A stretch of DNA of 64,000 bases, taken from Tardiphaga alba. GTDB lineage: Bacteria > Pseudomonadota > Alphaproteobacteria > Rhizobiales > Xanthobacteraceae. The position numbers were made by a program, and so were the translations under genes. The notes beneath the pieces are model-generated. The model did no database searches. It worked only from the letters and a program-made list of their open reading frames with translations, and had not been told where the DNA came from. The stretch is from assembly GCF_018279705.1 (NCBI RefSeq), contig NZ_CP036498.1:1629001-1693000 (forward strand), written 5' to 3'. Shown one piece after another: positions 27,400 through 38,211 of the stretch. How positions within the stretch are numbered: the first letter of the stretch is position 1; every line of letters starts with the position of its first letter.

Positions 27400-28296
27400 T
27401 CAGGCTCTGGTCGAATACCGGACCGTGGCGCTGAGCGCCTGCACCCGGGGATCGACCTCGCGGAGATAGATGGTGCTCCGCAGAAACGCGATTTCCGCGT
27501 CCTCCTGCCCCTCATCCACGTCGATATACCAGGATTTCGGCCGGCCATCGGAACCGTCGCTCCAGCGATAGCCGCGGCGCTTCAGCTCGTCCTTGAGATC
27601 GAACGGCGACTGTTCCGCCCACACCCGCATGGTCTTGCGGCGCGCCCGTTCCAGCAGCGCAGCGAGGGCGGAGGTGCCGAGGGTCGGCAGCTCGAAAGCG
27701 AGGATCTCCAGCAGCGCGTGGCAATCGTCGATGGCGCGGTGGGCCTGATGGAAATAGCCGGCGCCGGCGAGGAGATAGCCGAGCTTGGCGCCTTCGAAAC
27801 CATGCTTCTGCCAGTCGATCTCCTTCTGCGAGCAGCCCCACGGCTTCTTGGCAAATAGCGGACAGATGCGCTCGGCGAATTTGCGATCGAAGCCGGCATT
27901 GTGCGCGATGACGATCACGGCGCCATCGACAAAGGCGGTGACGGCATCGGTATCGATGCGATGTCCGGCCACCATCTCGTCGGTGATCCCCGTCAGTTCG
28001 ACGATCTCGGGCGGAATCGGATTCGACGGTTCGTTGAACGCCGTGAACACCTCGCCGGCGCGGATGATGGTTCCATCCGGCAGATAGTCGAACTTGATCA
28101 TCGCCAGTTCGATGATTTCGTCGCGGGTGTAATCGAGGCCGGTGGTTTCGACGTCGAGCAGGATGCCGGTTTTGACGGCCTGACCATTTGACGGCGTGTA
28201 GTTCGCGCGCGGCACGAGACGGCGAAGGATGCGATAGTCGCCGCTCTTGGCAAGTTCGTCCGCCATGGCAGCGAGGCTCAGCGATGGTTCAGGCAT
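27400..28296 (-). CDS. DEDDh 3'-5' exonuclease (DnaQ-like)
   Basis: Predicted product is 298 residues. The three Exo motifs are present: Exo I with Asp48 and Glu50 (LLDVETTGLD), Exo II (AHNAGFDRKF) and Exo III (HRAIDDCHALL) with the diagnostic His. This is the two-metal exonuclease fold of the DNA polymerase III epsilon subunit and of many free nucleases. The C-terminal 90 residues (YRWSDGSDGRPKSWYIDVDE) are a separate extension seen in stand-alone exonucleases. A role in DNA or RNA trimming or repair is expected, acting in the cytosol. No polymerase gene is nearby. Confidence 0.88.
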   Translation of the reverse strand: MPEPSLSLAAMADELAKSGDYRILRRLVPRANYTPSNGQAVKTGILLDVETTGLDYTRDEIIELAMIKFDYLPDGTIIRAGEVFTAFNEPSNPIPPEIVELTGITDEMVAGHRIDTDAVTAFVDGAVIVIAHNAGFDRKFAERICPLFAKKPWGCSQKEIDWQKHGFEGAKLGYLLAGAGYFHQAHRAIDDCHALLEILAFELPTLGTSALAALLERARRKTMRVWAEQSPFDLKDELKRRGYRWSDGSDGRPKSWYIDVDEGQEDAEIAFLRSTIYLREVDPRVQALSATVRYSTRA

Positions 28297-28543
28297 GTCG
28301 TGCAGTGAATTCCAGCGTCGGGTGTCGATCGGTGCATATAAAAAATCAGAACTGCATGATCGGTGATTCGCCCGCTGAAGGCATCCCTATCTTGCCATCC
28401 GCGCTTGCTGCCGCAGAATTGCAACCGTTCCGTGCTTGAGCATTGCCAGCCGCGATCCCCATGGACCCCCGAATGGCGGCAGATATATAGTCGCCGGTAA
28501 AGCGCGACCGCATCAATGTCGCCGCCATTCTTTGAGGAAGCCC

Positions 28544-30277
<1,734 letters not shown>

Positions 30278-30389
30278 TACGCTGTGACAACGGCGCGTCT
30301 TCCCGCTTGCGCCGCGTTGACCTAGATCAGGGCTGCACCGGATTCGCGGTGCACGCCTGGTGGTGTCGCCGGCGTTGGTGGACGGCGGC

Positions 30390-31600
30390 ATGGTTGACAT
30401 ATCCGATCAAGACAAGGCTGCAGCGCAGGTCTGGCTGCAGCAGGCCGTGGCGGCCGATGCAGCAGGCGATGCCGCTGCGGCAGAACATGGTTTCCTCCAG
30501 GCGCTCGCTTGCGATCCGGATCTCAGTGACGCCTATTTCGGACTGGGCGTCGCGTGCTTCCGTGCATCGCGGTACGACCAGGCGGCGAGCTATCTGCAGG
30601 CGGTGGTTGCGCGCGGCGAGGCGGATGCCGTCGTGCATCTGCTGCTGGGGCAATCGCTCTATCAACTGGGGCGCTTCAGAGACAGCGCAGCGGCGTTTGA
30701 GTCGGCGCGCAACGATACGCCGCTCGCCGGCGAAACGGTGCGCCGCTATGTCCGTGCCCATATGTTTGCCGCGATGATCGACGGCGATGTCGCCGGCGCC
30801 ATCGCGCGCTATCCCGCGATCGCCGGCAGTGACGCCGATCCCATCACCGATGTCATCCGTGAAGGCTTCGGCTTGCTGAGTGCCTATGGTCATGACAAGG
30901 CGGCGCTGGGGCTGGGCGAATGGCTGATCGCGGCGACACCCGATGACCCCGTGCAGCGGCACCTGAACGATGCCGTCGCTCGGCGGGCGATCGACAGCGT
31001 TCCCCCGCTTATGTCGAGGCCCATTTCGACGCGTTTGCCGCGGGCTTCGACGACAAGCTGGTGGGCGTGCTGCGCTATGACGTGCCGGCGCAACTTGCCG
31101 CATTGGTCAGCGGTCATCGCCGCAGCTTCGAGCACATGCTCGATCTCGGCTGCGGCACCGGCCTCGCGGGGCCGCATCTTGTGGCATGGGGCGGCGATTT
31201 GTCAGGCGTCGATCTGTCCACGCAGATGCTGGCCCGCGCAGAGCAGCGCGGCGTCTACGACGCGCTGGTCCATGCCGAAGCGCTGGATCATCTCCGCGCG
31301 CATTCCGCTGCGTTCGATCTCATCTTCGCGGCCGATACGCTGATCTATTTCGGCAGGCTCGATGCTGCGATGGCTGTGATCGCGCAGGCTGTCATGCATG
31401 GCGGCATCTTCGCGGCCAGCATCGAATGTGCCGCCCAGGATTTCGCGATCCTGCCATCCGGCCGTTTCGCCCATGCGGACGACTATCTGCTTCGCCTCGC
31501 CGAGCCTTATTTTGAATTGCTGGAGCAATGCCCTGTCGATATCCGGCTGGAAGCGAACATGCCCGTGAAGGGCACGCTGTTCGTCTGGCGCCGTCGCTGA
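30390..31600 (+). pseudogene. TPR plus SAM-dependent methyltransferase protein, single frameshift
   Basis: ATG 30390 begins an N-terminal TPR region (QVWLQQAVAADAAGDAAAAE, DAYFGLGVACFRASRYDQAA, LLLGQSLYQLGRFRDSAAAF) of about 200 residues. The frame then breaks at the C-run 31002-31006. One added C continues as AYVEAHFDAFAAGFDDKL into a class I methyltransferase with the SAM motif MLDLGCGTGLAGPHL, ending at 31600; the restored length is 403 residues. As read, the first frame runs on in nonsense to 31343. The preserved second half argues for a sequence error. TPR-methyltransferase fusions of this kind are common in Rhizobiales; the methyl acceptor is unknown. Confidence 0.75.
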
Positions 31601-31604
31601 CGGA

Positions 31605-32309
31605 TCAGGCCGGCGTCAGCGCCACATGCTTGATGATGCGGAAGCGCGTCGCGCTGCTGTCCTGCTTGAATACAGCGATGCTGTCGATGGACAGCGCTTC
31701 GAGATCGAGTTCGGAGAAGTGATGCTGCAAGGTGGCGAGCACCTGTGCGCCGCGCTCCTCCGGCAATCGTCCGGTCAGCGTCATGTGAAACCGGAAGTCC
31801 TCGAACACATAAGGATAGCCCCAATCGTCGAGATGCTCGATCTGGCGCGGCGTCAGCGCATCGGGCTTGCGACGCGCGCGGTCGTCCGCCGTCATCGGCG
31901 CACGGAAGGAATCGAAGTCGCGCACGCAGGCTTCCGCCAGCAGATGCAACTCGTCATCGTCGTCTTCGCGCGGGACGATGGCCGTGAAGCCGCTAATGGT
32001 GCGGACCACCGGCGCGATGATCGGGATCTCCCGCGGCTCCGCCGCGAAGTCATCGACGGCAGCCAGCAGTTCGGCCTCGCTGGTGTCTTCTGCGAGCGCA
32101 AACGGCGCCTTCAGCGTGCCGTGGAAACCGTATTTGCGCGGATCCCTGGTGATGGCGCTCCAATCCTCGAATTCGGTCGTCAGCGAATCTGGATGGTCAA
32201 TGTCGTGGCCGCTATAGGCGTCATAGCCCAGGGTTTCGGCGCCGAACCGCGTCAGCGCGCGGTCGGCGTCGGGTGCGAAATAGATCGCATATCTCGGATA
32301 GTCACTCAT
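31605..32309 (-). CDS. DUF1045 phosphonate-associated protein, 2H phosphoesterase-like
   Basis: Predicted product is 234 residues from ATG 32309 (MSDYPRYAIYF). Longer frames upstream lack family support. Two HxTL motifs are visible, HGTLKAPF (His63) and HMTLTGRL (about residue 172), the signature of the 2H phosphoesterase superfamily. DUF1045 genes are typically found in phosphonate (phn) operons. The neighbour upstream is phnM. A phosphodiesterase step on a ribosyl phosphate intermediate is a reasonable guess. The protein is cytosolic. It is convergent with the TPR-methyltransferase gene, 4 bp away. Confidence 0.83.
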   Translation of the reverse strand: MSDYPRYAIYFAPDADRALTRFGAETLGYDAYSGHDIDHPDSLTTEFEDWSAITRDPRKYGFHGTLKAPFALAEDTSEAELLAAVDDFAAEPREIPIIAPVVRTISGFTAIVPREDDDDELHLLAEACVRDFDSFRAPMTADDRARRKPDALTPRQIEHLDDWGYPYVFEDFRFHMTLTGRLPEERGAQVLATLQHHFSELDLEALSIDSIAVFKQDSSATRFRIIKHVALTPA

Positions 32310-32361
32310 GGGTCCAGCATAGAGCATGACGGGATCATGCTCCAGAGAGCATGATCGTCCG

Positions 32362-33546
32362 TCAGGCCGCAGCAATCGCCTGATGTGGCAAGGCTGTCGC
32401 AGGGCGCAACCGCGCGCCATCGGCGAGATGGGCCAGTTTGCCATTGGCGATGACGGCAACGATGCGCGGGCGCAGCGCGATACTGTCATCGATCAGCAGC
32501 AGGTCGGCCCGCCGCCCCGGCGCGATGTCGCCGCGATCGGTGAGGCCGGCCGCTCTGGCCGGGGCCGACGAGACCAGCGACCATGCCTGCGGCAGTGCCA
32601 GAATGCCGTCATGGACGAGGCGGAATGCCGCAAGCAGCTGCGCGGGATAATAATAGTCCGACGCCAGCACCGAGCAGAGGCCCCTGGCGATCATGTCGGA
32701 AGCCTTGGTCCAGCCGGTATGGCTGCCGCCGCGCACCACGTTGGGCGCACCGAACACGATGAAGTCGCCGGCTTCCGCGGCAGCGATTGCGGTTTCCTCA
32801 TTGATCGGGAATTCCGCGATGCGGACGCCGAGATCGCGGAAGCCAGCGCGCATCGCCGGGCTGTTGTCGTCATGCGACAGCGTGGGGATGCCGGCCGCAT
32901 TGGCGGCCTCGGCCAGCCGGGCGATCGAGGCCGGCACCTGATCGGCGCGCGACAGCACGCGGTCCACCAGCTGATCGAAGGCCTCGCTGCTGAGGCCGGT
33001 GCGTTCCACCATGCGCGCGCGCTTCGCAGGCTTGGAGATGCCGGCGAGATCCATATGGTCGTTGAAGGCGAGCAGGTCGATGCGGCCGTCCTTCATCCAG
33101 CCGATGATCTCGTCTTCCGCATCGAGATTGAACGTCTCCTGCCGCAGATGGAAGCGCGTATCCGCCGCAAGTTGCGGCCGCAGCGTCTCGATGGCGGCGA
33201 GCAGCTTGCGCGCATTGTCGGCGCCGCGCAGTCCCGGCTCCCACGACCATGTGGTGCCGTGAAAGACGGTGGTGATGCCGTTGGTGATGGCCTGTCTGTC
33301 GCTGTCGATCAGCGCCACATCGACCGGGAAATCGACGCCGGGACGCGGCATCAATTGGCGCTCGAAAGCGTCGCCATGGATATCGACGATCCCCGGCATC
33401 ACGAGCAGTCCGCTGGCGTCGAGGCCGAATGCGCCATGGGCGGCATCGCCGATCCCGGCAATCACGTTACCCGAGATCGTCAGCGAGGTCTCGCCGATCT
33501 CGGTGCCGAGCAGGGTGCGTCCGCCTTCGATGTAAAGTTCAGTCAT
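32362..33546 (-). CDS. phnM: Alpha-D-ribose 1-methylphosphonate 5-triphosphate diphosphatase PhnM
   Basis: Predicted product is 394 residues, an amidohydrolase-fold enzyme. The PhnM signature VDIHGDAFERQ (metal ligand His57) is clear, with later motifs HLRQE, FNDHMD and LSHDDN. In the C-P lyase pathway it removes pyrophosphate from the ribosyl phosphonate triphosphate before C-P cleavage. Its ATG overlaps the stop of the hexapeptide transferase gene (33543-33546), so the two are coupled, and DUF1045 follows 52 bp later. The phnG-L genes that make and cleave its substrate are not in this window. Confidence 0.93.
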   Translation of the reverse strand: MTELYIEGGRTLLGTEIGETSLTISGNVIAGIGDAAHGAFGLDASGLLVMPGIVDIHGDAFERQLMPRPGVDFPVDVALIDSDRQAITNGITTVFHGTTWSWEPGLRGADNARKLLAAIETLRPQLAADTRFHLRQETFNLDAEDEIIGWMKDGRIDLLAFNDHMDLAGISKPAKRARMVERTGLSSEAFDQLVDRVLSRADQVPASIARLAEAANAAGIPTLSHDDNSPAMRAGFRDLGVRIAEFPINEETAIAAAEAGDFIVFGAPNVVRGGSHTGWTKASDMIARGLCSVLASDYYYPAQLLAAFRLVHDGILALPQAWSLVSSAPARAAGLTDRGDIAPGRRADLLLIDDSIALRPRIVAVIANGKLAHLADGARLRPATALPHQAIAAA

Positions 33547-34190
33547 GCCGTCTCCACCTGCGTCGCCTTGACGCCCTTATACTTGCTCAGAAAGTCATCC
33601 ACAGACAATTTGCGGAAATCCGGCAAAGCTTGCCGCAACATCTCGTGATCCCAGTCCCACCAGGCGAGGGTCATCAGCCCGTCCTCGACCGCCTGCGAGA
33701 AACGCCGCCGTATCGGCCGCGCCGGGTTGCCGGCGACGATGGTGTAAGCGGGAACATCTTTTGCGACGATGGCGCCGGCGGCGATCACCGCACCCGTGCT
33801 GATCTGTCGGCCGGGCAGCACGACCGCGCCGTGGCCGAGCCAGACATCATGGCCGAGGATGCAGTGATGTTCACGGCGCCATGCGAAGAAGTCGCTGTCA
33901 TCGGCTTCGCCGGGGAAATAGGCGCTGGCGCGATAGGTGAAATGCGATTGCGCAGCGCGTTCCATCGGGTGATTGCCGGGATTGATCCGCGTCAGCGAAG
34001 CGATGGAACAGAACTTTCCGATCGTCGCATAGGTGATCTGGGACTCGTGCTCGACATAGGAGTAGTCGCCCATCGATACTTCATTCAGCACGGTTCGCGC
34101 GCCGACTTCGTTATAGCGGCCGAATGTAGCGTCTTTGAGTTTTGCGCTCGGCTCGATAACGGGATCGAGCGACAGCATCTTTCCGACCAT
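33543..34190 (-). CDS. Phosphonate-associated hexapeptide-repeat acetyltransferase
   Basis: Predicted product is 215 residues, with a left-handed beta-helix of hexapeptide repeats (LNEVSMGDYSYVEHESQI, TYATIGKFCSIAS, CILGHDVWLGHGAVVLPG). It contains NPGNHPMERA and the C-terminal AGNPARPIRRRF typical of xenobiotic/chloramphenicol acetyltransferase relatives. This subtype is known as a member of phn operons, possibly acetylating aminophosphonates; the substrate is unproven. It starts at ATG 34190, 49 bp from a candidate Pho box on the same strand, and overlaps phnM by 4 bp. Confidence 0.85.
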   Translation of the reverse strand: MVGKMLSLDPVIEPSAKLKDATFGRYNEVGARTVLNEVSMGDYSYVEHESQITYATIGKFCSIASLTRINPGNHPMERAAQSHFTYRASAYFPGEADDSDFFAWRREHHCILGHDVWLGHGAVVLPGRQISTGAVIAAGAIVAKDVPAYTIVAGNPARPIRRRFSQAVEDGLMTLAWWDWDHEMLRQALPDFRKLSVDDFLSKYKGVKATQVETA

Positions 34191-34238
34191 GACGGCTCCG
34201 TGACTTCAAATGCGGGTGAGGCGTCATCAGACGCTTTC

Positions 34239-34256
34239 GTGACAGGCGCGTGACGC
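34239..34256 (-). promoter_or_regulatory. Candidate Pho box for the phnM operon
   Basis: Read on the minus strand: GCGTCAC-GCGC-CTGTCAC, two 7-mers 11 bp apart, close to the PhoB consensus CTGTCAT-N4-CTGTCAT (5 of 7 and 6-7 of 7). It lies 49 bp before the transferase start codon, a suitable distance for PhoB activation. Confidence 0.6.
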
Positions 34257-34314
34257 AGGAATGAAAAACCGCGCCGCATCGCCGCAGGGCTGCGGGTTAA
34301 GCCCTGCAATTTAT

Positions 34315-34332
34315 TCGTCACATCACTGTCAT
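34315..34332 (+). promoter_or_regulatory. Candidate Pho box for phnCDE
   Basis: TCGTCAC-ATCA-CTGTCAT has the 11-bp PhoB repeat spacing, and the second half is a perfect 7-mer. A third, weaker half (CAGCGAT) follows in phase at 34337-34343. It ends 46 bp before the phnC ATG. Confidence 0.65.
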
Positions 34333-34378
34333 TCCCCAGCGATACCGGTTCGTTAATTTATTGATACCGGAGTATCTC

Positions 34379-35194
34379 ATGCTTGCAGTCGAAGGCCTCA
34401 CGTGCCGCTTCGGTACCAAGGCGGCGGTCGATAACGCGAACTACACGATTGCGCCCGGCGCTTTCGTCGGCGTGATCGGTCGTTCCGGCGCGGGCAAGTC
34501 GACGATGCTGCGAATGATCAATCGTCTGGCCGAGCCGACTGCGGGCCGCATCATGTTCGACGGTCTCGATGTGACTGCGCTCAAGGGGCGCGAACTACGC
34601 CAGTGGCGTGCGCGTTCGGCCATGATCTTCCAGCAATTCAATCTCGTTGGCCGTCTCGACGTGCTCACCAACGTGCTGATGGGGCGCCTGTCCGGCATGC
34701 CGCAATGGCGCTCGCTTACGCAGATGTGGCCCGATGAAGATCGCGCGCTGGCGATGTCCGCACTCGAACAGTTCGACATGGCGCAATATGCCTCGCAGCG
34801 CGCCGACCAGCTCTCGGGCGGCCAGCAGCAGCGCGTCGCCATTGCCCGCGCATTGGTGCAGCAGCCCGATCTCATTCTCGCCGACGAACCGATCGCCTCG
34901 CTCGATCCGCGCAACACACGCATCGTCATGGATGCGCTGCTGCGTATCAACAAGCATTTCGGCATCACGGTGATGTGCAACCTGCACTCGCTCGATTTGG
35001 CACGCACCTATTGCGATCGCCTGATCGGCATGTCGGCCGGTCGTGTCGTGTTCGATGGCGCGCCTGCGCAGCTCACCGAGCACATTGCCCGCGAACTCTA
35101 CGATCTCGAAGCCGATGAGGTGATGGGATCGACGCCAATACATGCGCCAGTCGGCGCACGCGTTCCGGAATACGGCGCAGCCGCCGTCGCCTGA
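34379..35194 (+). CDS. phnC: Phosphonate ABC transporter ATP-binding protein PhnC
   Basis: Predicted product is 271 residues from ATG 34379 (GGAG 8 nt upstream). It is an ABC ATPase with Walker [10 protein letters not shown] (34-42), Q-loop region FQQFNLV, signature LSGGQQQ (about 146-152) and Walker B LILADEP (about 165-171). The spacer [13 protein letters not shown] is typical of PhnC. It powers uptake of phosphonates through two PhnE subunits with the binding protein PhnD. The 117-bp gap to phnD holds a weak hairpin. Candidate Pho boxes upstream point to control by phosphate starvation. Confidence 0.93.
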   Translation: MLAVEGLTCRFGTKAAVDNANYTIAPGAFVGVIGRSGAGKSTMLRMINRLAEPTAGRIMFDGLDVTALKGRELRQWRARSAMIFQQFNLVGRLDVLTNVLMGRLSGMPQWRSLTQMWPDEDRALAMSALEQFDMAQYASQRADQLSGGQQQRVAIARALVQQPDLILADEPIASLDPRNTRIVMDALLRINKHFGITVMCNLHSLDLARTYCDRLIGMSAGRVVFDGAPAQLTEHIARELYDLEADEVMGSTPIHAPVGARVPEYGAAAVA

Positions 35195-35311
35195 TCGAAT
35201 TTCCGCAATGGTCCGCGCCCGCATTTTGCGCGGGTGATGTCATCGCGGCGATAGACGCTCCGCTTAGCAACAAGAAACTCCGTCACCTCTCCAGATCACG
35301 CAGGGATTGCC

Positions 35312-36250
35312 ATGATCAATCGTCGCTCCATTCTGCTCAGCGCCGCGGCGCTGGCTTTCGCCGCCACCTCGGCTTCGGCCCAGGACTACAAGGCGAAGTA
35401 TCCGGAACTGACCTTCGCGGTCGTGCCCGCAGAGAACGCCTCGGGCGTCACCGAGCGCTGGACACCGTTCACCGCCTATCTCTCCAAGGAGCTGGGCGTG
35501 AAGGTCAATCTGCGCATCGCCAATGACTATGCCGCCGTCATCGAAGGCCAGCGTTCGGGCAATATTCATCTGGCCAGCTACGGTTCGGCCTCGTTCGCCC
35601 GCGCCCGCCTCACCGGCGTGAAGACCGATGCCTTCGCCAACGACATCAATATCGACGGTTCAACGGGCTATTATTCGGTGTTCTTCGTCAAGGCGACGAG
35701 CCCCTACAAGACCGTGCAGGAGTTGAAGGGCAAGAATCTCGGCCTGGTCGATCCGAATTCGACCTCGGGCAACAATGTGCCGCGCTTCGAGCTCGACAAG
35801 ATGGGCATCACCGATGCCGACACCTATTTCAGCAAGGTCGTGTTCACCGGTAGCCACGAAAACGCGATGCTGGCGCTGTCGCAGGGCACCGTCGATGTGG
35901 TTGCCAATCAGTGGACCAATGACGGCGACTCCACGCTGGCCCAGATGATCACCAAAGGCATGCTGAAGAATGCTGACGGCTCGGTGATGAAGAAGGACGA
36001 CTTCCGCATCATCCACAAGTCGGCGCCGATCATCAACGGCCCCTATGCCTATAGCTCGGACCTGCCGGAAGAGCTCAAGGCCGCCATCCGCAAGGCGTTC
36101 GAAGAAGCGCCGACCAAGGACAAGGCGGCCTTCGACAAGCTGTCCGACGGCCAGAAGAAGGGCTTCCATGCCGCGACCACCAAGGATTGGGACGCGACCA
36201 TCGACCTGATCAAGTTCGTCGACGCCCTGCGCAAGAAGAAGGCGTCGTAA
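35312..36250 (+). CDS. phnD: Phosphonate ABC transporter substrate-binding protein PhnD
   Basis: Predicted product is 312 residues with a signal peptide ending at SASAQD. The mature part is a periplasmic binding protein of the PhnD family: LTFAVVPAENASGVTERW, then HLASYGSASFARA, VDPNSTSGNNVPRFEL and NQWTNDGDSTL, with the usual Ser/Thr phosphonate-binding loop. It delivers alkylphosphonates to the PhnC/PhnE transporter. It is followed by a strong intrinsic terminator and a repeat before phnE, so part of the transcript probably ends here, giving more binding protein than permease. Confidence 0.93.
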   Translation: MINRRSILLSAAALAFAATSASAQDYKAKYPELTFAVVPAENASGVTERWTPFTAYLSKELGVKVNLRIANDYAAVIEGQRSGNIHLASYGSASFARARLTGVKTDAFANDINIDGSTGYYSVFFVKATSPYKTVQELKGKNLGLVDPNSTSGNNVPRFELDKMGITDADTYFSKVVFTGSHENAMLALSQGTVDVVANQWTNDGDSTLAQMITKGMLKNADGSVMKKDDFRIIHKSAPIINGPYAYSSDLPEELKAAIRKAFEEAPTKDKAAFDKLSDGQKKGFHAATTKDWDATIDLIKFVDALRKKKAS

Positions 36251-36266
36251 GACCCTAACTTCGACG

Positions 36267-36301
36267 GGAGCCGGATCGGGCATGATCCGGCTCCTTTTTT
36301 A
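36267..36301 (+). terminator. Intrinsic terminator after phnD
   Basis: Perfect 11-bp stem GGAGCCGGATC/GATCCGGCTCC, 6-nt loop, then six T. It lies 16 bp after the phnD stop and within the phnC-D-E-E unit. Confidence 0.85.
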
Positions 36302-36329
36302 TTCTGACTGCTGGTGCGCTTTCTTTCTT

Positions 36330-36444
36330 CACCTCTCCCCGTTGGGGAGAGGTCGCCGCGTAGCGGCGGGTGAGGGGGCATCCACAAATAACATCGTCCG
36401 CGGCGCCCCCTCACCCTAACCCTCTCCCCGGAGGGGAGAGGGGA
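36330..36444. repeat. Intergenic repeat with nested hairpins (CCTCTCCCC / GGTGAGGGGGC type)
   Basis: It contains ACCTCTCCCCGTTGGGGAGAGGT, an inverted pair GGGTGAGGGGGC/GCCCCCTCACCC, and a second hairpin CCTCTCCCCGGAGGGGAGAGG. This is a common class of mobile-looking intergenic palindromes in these genomes and splits phnD from phnE. Confidence 0.75.
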
Positions 36445-36482
36445 CTACGTCGCTTCATCTTTGGCACGCAAGGCTCACCCAA

Positions 36483-37366
36483 ATGCCCGCCGCCGTCTCC
36501 ATCCTGCCGAGCCAGCAGCTCGCCGTATTGAACGACGCCTATCGCAAGGCGGTGTCGCGGCGTCGCCTGCGGACGCTGTTCGTTTGCGTCGCTTGCGCGG
36601 TGGTGCTGTTCGTCGCCGCCATCGGCGCCGAGGTGAACCTGTCGACCTTCATCGCCAAGATCGGCAACTTCTTCAGCTATTTCGATCGCATCTTCACGCT
36701 GGAGAGCGGCGCGCGCGTCTGGACGGATTTTGCCGAATGGTTCTGGGGCTGGCAGAAGTGGTTGTCGCTGCTCGGTGAAACGATCCTGATCAGCTATGTC
36801 GGCACCGTAGTGGGCGCTGTGCTCGCCTTCGGCCTGAACTTCCTCGCCGCCGAGAACACCGCGCCGTCGCGCTGGCTGCGCTTTGTCGTCAAGCGCTTCA
36901 TGGAATTCTGCCGCACGGTGCCGGACATCGTGTTTGCGCTGATCTTCGTCATCGCCTTCGGCCTTGGCCCATGGCCGGCGTGCTCGCCATCGCCATTCAC
37001 TGTGTCGGCGCGCTCGGCAAGCTGTATGGCGAGATCGTCGAGAATATCGACATGAAGCCGGTGGAAGGTATCCGCTCGACCGGCGCCAGCTGGATCGACT
37101 GCATGCGCTTCGCCGTGCTGCCGCAGGTCTCGGCCGGCTTTGCCAGCTACACGTTGCTGCGTTTCGAGATCAATGTGCGCGGCGCGTCCGTGATGGGCTT
37201 CGTCGGTGCCGGCGGCATCGGGCAGGAGCTCGTGGTCGCCGTGCGAAAATTCTATTATTCCGATGTCAGCGCGATCTTGCTGATGATCATCGTCACGGTC
37301 TTCGTCATCGATGTCTCGACCGGCTGGTTGCGTGGCCGCCTGTTCGGCAAGGAGACGCGGTCGTGA
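36483..37366 (+). pseudogene. phnE: Phosphonate ABC transporter permease PhnE (first), single frameshift
   Basis: ATG 36483 opens a BPD_transp_1-type permease: TM1 in the segment LRTLFVCVACAVVLFVAAIG, then SLLGETILISYVGTVVGAVLAF and RTVPDIVFALIFVIAFGLGP. The frame breaks at the short C-run 36968-36970. Adding one C gives GLGPMAGVLAIAIHCVGALGKLYGE and the EAA-loop region, ending at TGA 37366 (294 residues). As read, translation stops at 37055. The stop of the restored frame overlaps the second phnE start by 4 bp, confirming that the second half is in use. It forms the membrane channel with the second PhnE. Confidence 0.85.
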
Positions 37367-38211
37367 GCAGACAGCCCGATATCAACACCGACGCGTTGCG
37401 CGCGCGCTATCCGCATGTGTTCCACCGCCCGCTGAAGTCGCGCGCAGCCGTGCCGACGATCTTCGTGGCCGCGCTGGCGCTGCTGATCTTCGGCCTTGTC
37501 GAACTCGATTTCTCCCCGGCGCGTATGCTGCACGGTGTGCAGCAATTGGGCTGGATCACGATGATGATGATCCCGCCCGATCCCGGCTCGTCATTGCCGG
37601 CCTATCTGCAGGCCATGGGCGAGACGCTGTCGATTGCCGTGCTGGGTACCACGCTCGCCGCGCTGCTCGCATTGCCCGTCAGCCTGCTTGCCGCACGAAA
37701 CGTCATTCCGTCCGCCTGGCTGCGTTTTCCCGTGCGCCGCTCGCTCGACACGATCCGTGGCGTCGATACGCTGATCTGGGCGCTGGTCTGGATCAATGTG
37801 GTCGGCCTCGGCCCATTCGCCGGCGTGCTCGCCATTGCAGTGTCGGATTTCGGCGCCTTCGGCAAATTGTTCTCGGAGGCCATCGAAGGCGCGGACAAGA
37901 AACAGGTCGAAGGCATTCGCGCCTCCGGCGGCAGCCCGTTGCATGAAATCCGCTTCGGCCTGATGCCGCAGGTGCTGCCCGTCATCGCAGGGCAGGTGCT
38001 TTACTTCATCGAATCCAATACGCGCTCGGCCACTATCATCGGCATCGTTGGCGCCGGCGGCATCGGCCTGCAGCTCGCCGAGCAGATCCGCGTGCTGGAA
38101 TGGCAGAAGGTGTCGTTCCTGATCCTGATGATTCTTGTCGCAGTGGCGGCCATTGACTGGATCTCCGGCCGCCTCCGTTTCGCGATCATCGGCCGCCGCG
38201 CGGTGGCGTAA
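37363..38211 (+). CDS. phnE: Phosphonate ABC transporter permease PhnE (second)
   Basis: Predicted product is 282 residues from GTG 37363, with AGGAGA 8 nt upstream; a longer frame to 36964 is only shadow of the first phnE. It shows the permease fold: AVPTIFVAALALLIFGLVEL, AMGETLSIAVLGTTLAALLAL, the EAA-type loop EAIEGADKKQVEGIRASGGS, and final membrane helices. Two different PhnE subunits are common in alphaproteobacteria and presumably form a heterodimer. It is translationally coupled to the first phnE. The convergent GST gene ends directly at its stop codon. Confidence 0.92.
   Translation: MSRQPDINTDALRARYPHVFHRPLKSRAAVPTIFVAALALLIFGLVELDFSPARMLHGVQQLGWITMMMIPPDPGSSLPAYLQAMGETLSIAVLGTTLAALLALPVSLLAARNVIPSAWLRFPVRRSLDTIRGVDTLIWALVWINVVGLGPFAGVLAIAVSDFGAFGKLFSEAIEGADKKQVEGIRASGGSPLHEIRFGLMPQVLPVIAGQVLYFIESNTRSATIIGIVGAGGIGLQLAEQIRVLEWQKVSFLILMILVAVAAIDWISGRLRFAIIGRRAVA

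Noticed and set aside
36964..37362. N-terminal extension of the second PhnE into the first phnE
   Set aside because: It is an out-of-frame reading of the first phnE; GTG 37363 has a good ribosome site and the PhnE start.
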